Part shown: positions 4,308 through 5,092 of the stretch, one piece after another
Numbering within the stretch: position 1 is the stretch's first letter
Layout: every line of letters begins with the position of its first letter
Made by a program: the position numbers and the translations under genes
Assembly: GCA_027031505.1 (NCBI GenBank)
Contig: JALVQH010000178.1
Coordinates: 1-5,092 of the forward strand
From: Campylobacteraceae bacterium
Lineage (GTDB): Bacteria > Campylobacterota > Campylobacteria > Campylobacterales > Sulfurovaceae
Direction of reading: 5' to 3'
DNA length: 5,092 nt
Notes under the pieces: model-generated
Database searches by the model: none
Told to the model about the DNA's origin: nothing
Seen by the model: only the letters and a program-made list of their open reading frames with translations

Positions 4308-5092
4308 ATGAGACGTGTACTTATGGGCGGCGTTGTTGCTGTGGCAATGGTTGGTGTGGTTGGGTGTGGAGGGACACCAAATACAAACCCTGGTGACCCC
4401 AATAATAATCCAAAAGGCGACATAACTACTGTGCGAGACTATCATGGAGCCGGTTCAGATTGGAGTGCAACACTAAAGCCGGATGGCACTTGTACACTCA
4501 AGGAATCCACCCATAATATTTCGGTTGGGTGTTCACACAAGCTCTTGGCGTCGGGCTTCAGAGAGGTGACGGTCAATAGTGTATCGGGCACCGGCAAAAT
4601 CGCCAAAGGTGAAAAGCAATATGCCATTGAGGTAGAAAACTACGGCATGGTACTTGCATCGATTGGGGAGTCGGAAGGGATTATTCCATTGATAAAGGCA
4701 AGCTGTCCTACTAAAAGCATAAAATCCAATTATATCTTAGCGTATTCTGATCCTGCTTTGGACTATCCCAGTAAAATGTTTCCCATCAGAGAGCATATTA
4801 CTCTTTTTGGAACGTATGATTACAATAATGTAGATGGTGACCAAAATGGCTCTTCATTTGATGTGGTGGGTCATGCCTATTGGATGAAGGGTACGATCAA
4901 AAACAACTTTGGGGATAATCGGCAGGAGCCCATCCAATGTAAAAACGGCATGGCAAAAGTCATTACCGATCCCACAAGAAAGAAGTTTCAATCGTACTAT
5001 ACTGGGAGCAATGGCCTAACAATCCTTCAAGAAGGAATAGACGGAAAAGGGGCGTCTCGTATGTTTGGTATACCTGCCGATACGAGCACGTT
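4308..5092 (+). CDS. Putative lipoprotein, N-terminal 261 residues (runs off right edge)
   Basis: I do not recognise this family. The frame from the ATG at 4308 stays open to the window end (261 codons plus two bases). Seen: a lipoprotein signal peptide, MRRVLMGGVVAVAMVGVVGC, with lipobox V-V-G-C and lipidation Cys20; an Asn/Pro/Gly/Thr linker (about 22-37, TPNTNPGDPNNNPKGD) typical of surface-tethered lipoproteins; then a mixed polar domain starting at VRDYHGAGSDWSATLKPDGTCTL. Cysteines at about 62, 75, 132 and 212 could pair as disulfides in the periplasm. A charged stretch FGTYDYNNVDGDQNGSSFD (about 168-186) contains a DGDQNG run that looks like a loose calcium-type loop, unproven. The start is supported by AAGGAG six bases upstream. 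Codon use and GC are lower than in trpB and mltG, closer to the toxin-antitoxin module. It is probably Sec-exported and envelope-anchored; its role is unknown. Confidence 0.85.
   Translation, partial: MRRVLMGGVVAVAMVGVVGCGGTPNTNPGDPNNNPKGDITTVRDYHGAGSDWSATLKPDGTCTLKESTHNISVGCSHKLLASGFREVTVNSVSGTGKIAKGEKQYAIEVENYGMVLASIGESEGIIPLIKASCPTKSIKSNYILAYSDPALDYPSKMFPIREHITLFGTYDYNNVDGDQNGSSFDVVGHAYWMKGTIKNNFGDNRQEPIQCKNGMAKVITDPTRKKFQSYYTGSNGLTILQEGIDGKGASRMFGIPADTST

Noticed and set aside
4442..4627. 61-codon minus-strand frame inside the second lipoprotein
   Set aside because: Antisense to a continuous lipoprotein reading frame, with no start signal.

Overview
The window looks like chromosome of a free-living Campylobacterota (Epsilonproteobacteria) relative with moderately high GC, for example a Sulfurovum- or Nitratifractor-like sulfur/hydrogen oxidiser. 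This is inferred from the style of the MltG and cytochrome c proteins and from compact promoters with TAWAAT-like -10 boxes and weak -35 boxes. No database search could be run, so the lineage is only a suggestion.

Layout. Positions 1-348 (minus) hold the N-terminal part of an unrecognised lipoprotein that runs off the left edge. Its upstream region (349-513) has a good Shine-Dalgarno, a -10 box, a pair of GTGACG direct repeats one helical turn apart, a cluster of nested tandem micro-repeats, and a perfect-stem palindrome abutting the trpB stop. Positions 514-1734 (minus) are a complete trpB (tryptophan synthase beta chain) with its own promoter and no trpA visible. Positions 1735-1956 are non-coding apart from that promoter. 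Positions 1957-3009 (minus) are mltG (endolytic murein transglycosylase), joined by a one-base stop/start overlap to an upstream small c-type cytochrome gene (3009-3491, minus). The cytochrome has a single CSGCH site near its C-terminus and an extended -10 box so close to its ATG that the mRNA may be leaderless.

A 98-bp divergent intergenic region separates this leftward block from a rightward, AT-richer segment. That segment holds a two-gene toxin-antitoxin module, a PIN-domain ribonuclease toxin (3590-4000) followed by a ribbon-helix-helix antitoxin (3997-4233) overlapping by ATGA. After it comes a short spacer with a G7 tract and a perfect inverted repeat, then a second, larger unrecognised lipoprotein (4308 to the right edge, open).

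How the parts fit: trpB (amino-acid synthesis) and cytochrome c-mltG (envelope and electron transfer) are housekeeping genes on the minus strand. The PIN/RHH pair is a self-contained, autoregulated accessory module, probably acquired. The two lipoproteins share a nearly identical translation leader (AAGGAGACAARATG) but no obvious sequence similarity. I see no rRNA, tRNA, CRISPR array, insertion sequence or large novel multi-gene system. The most unusual items are the cytochrome with heme-motif and axial-ligand regions in reversed order, its possibly leaderless promoter, and the Pho-box-like repeats before the first lipoprotein.
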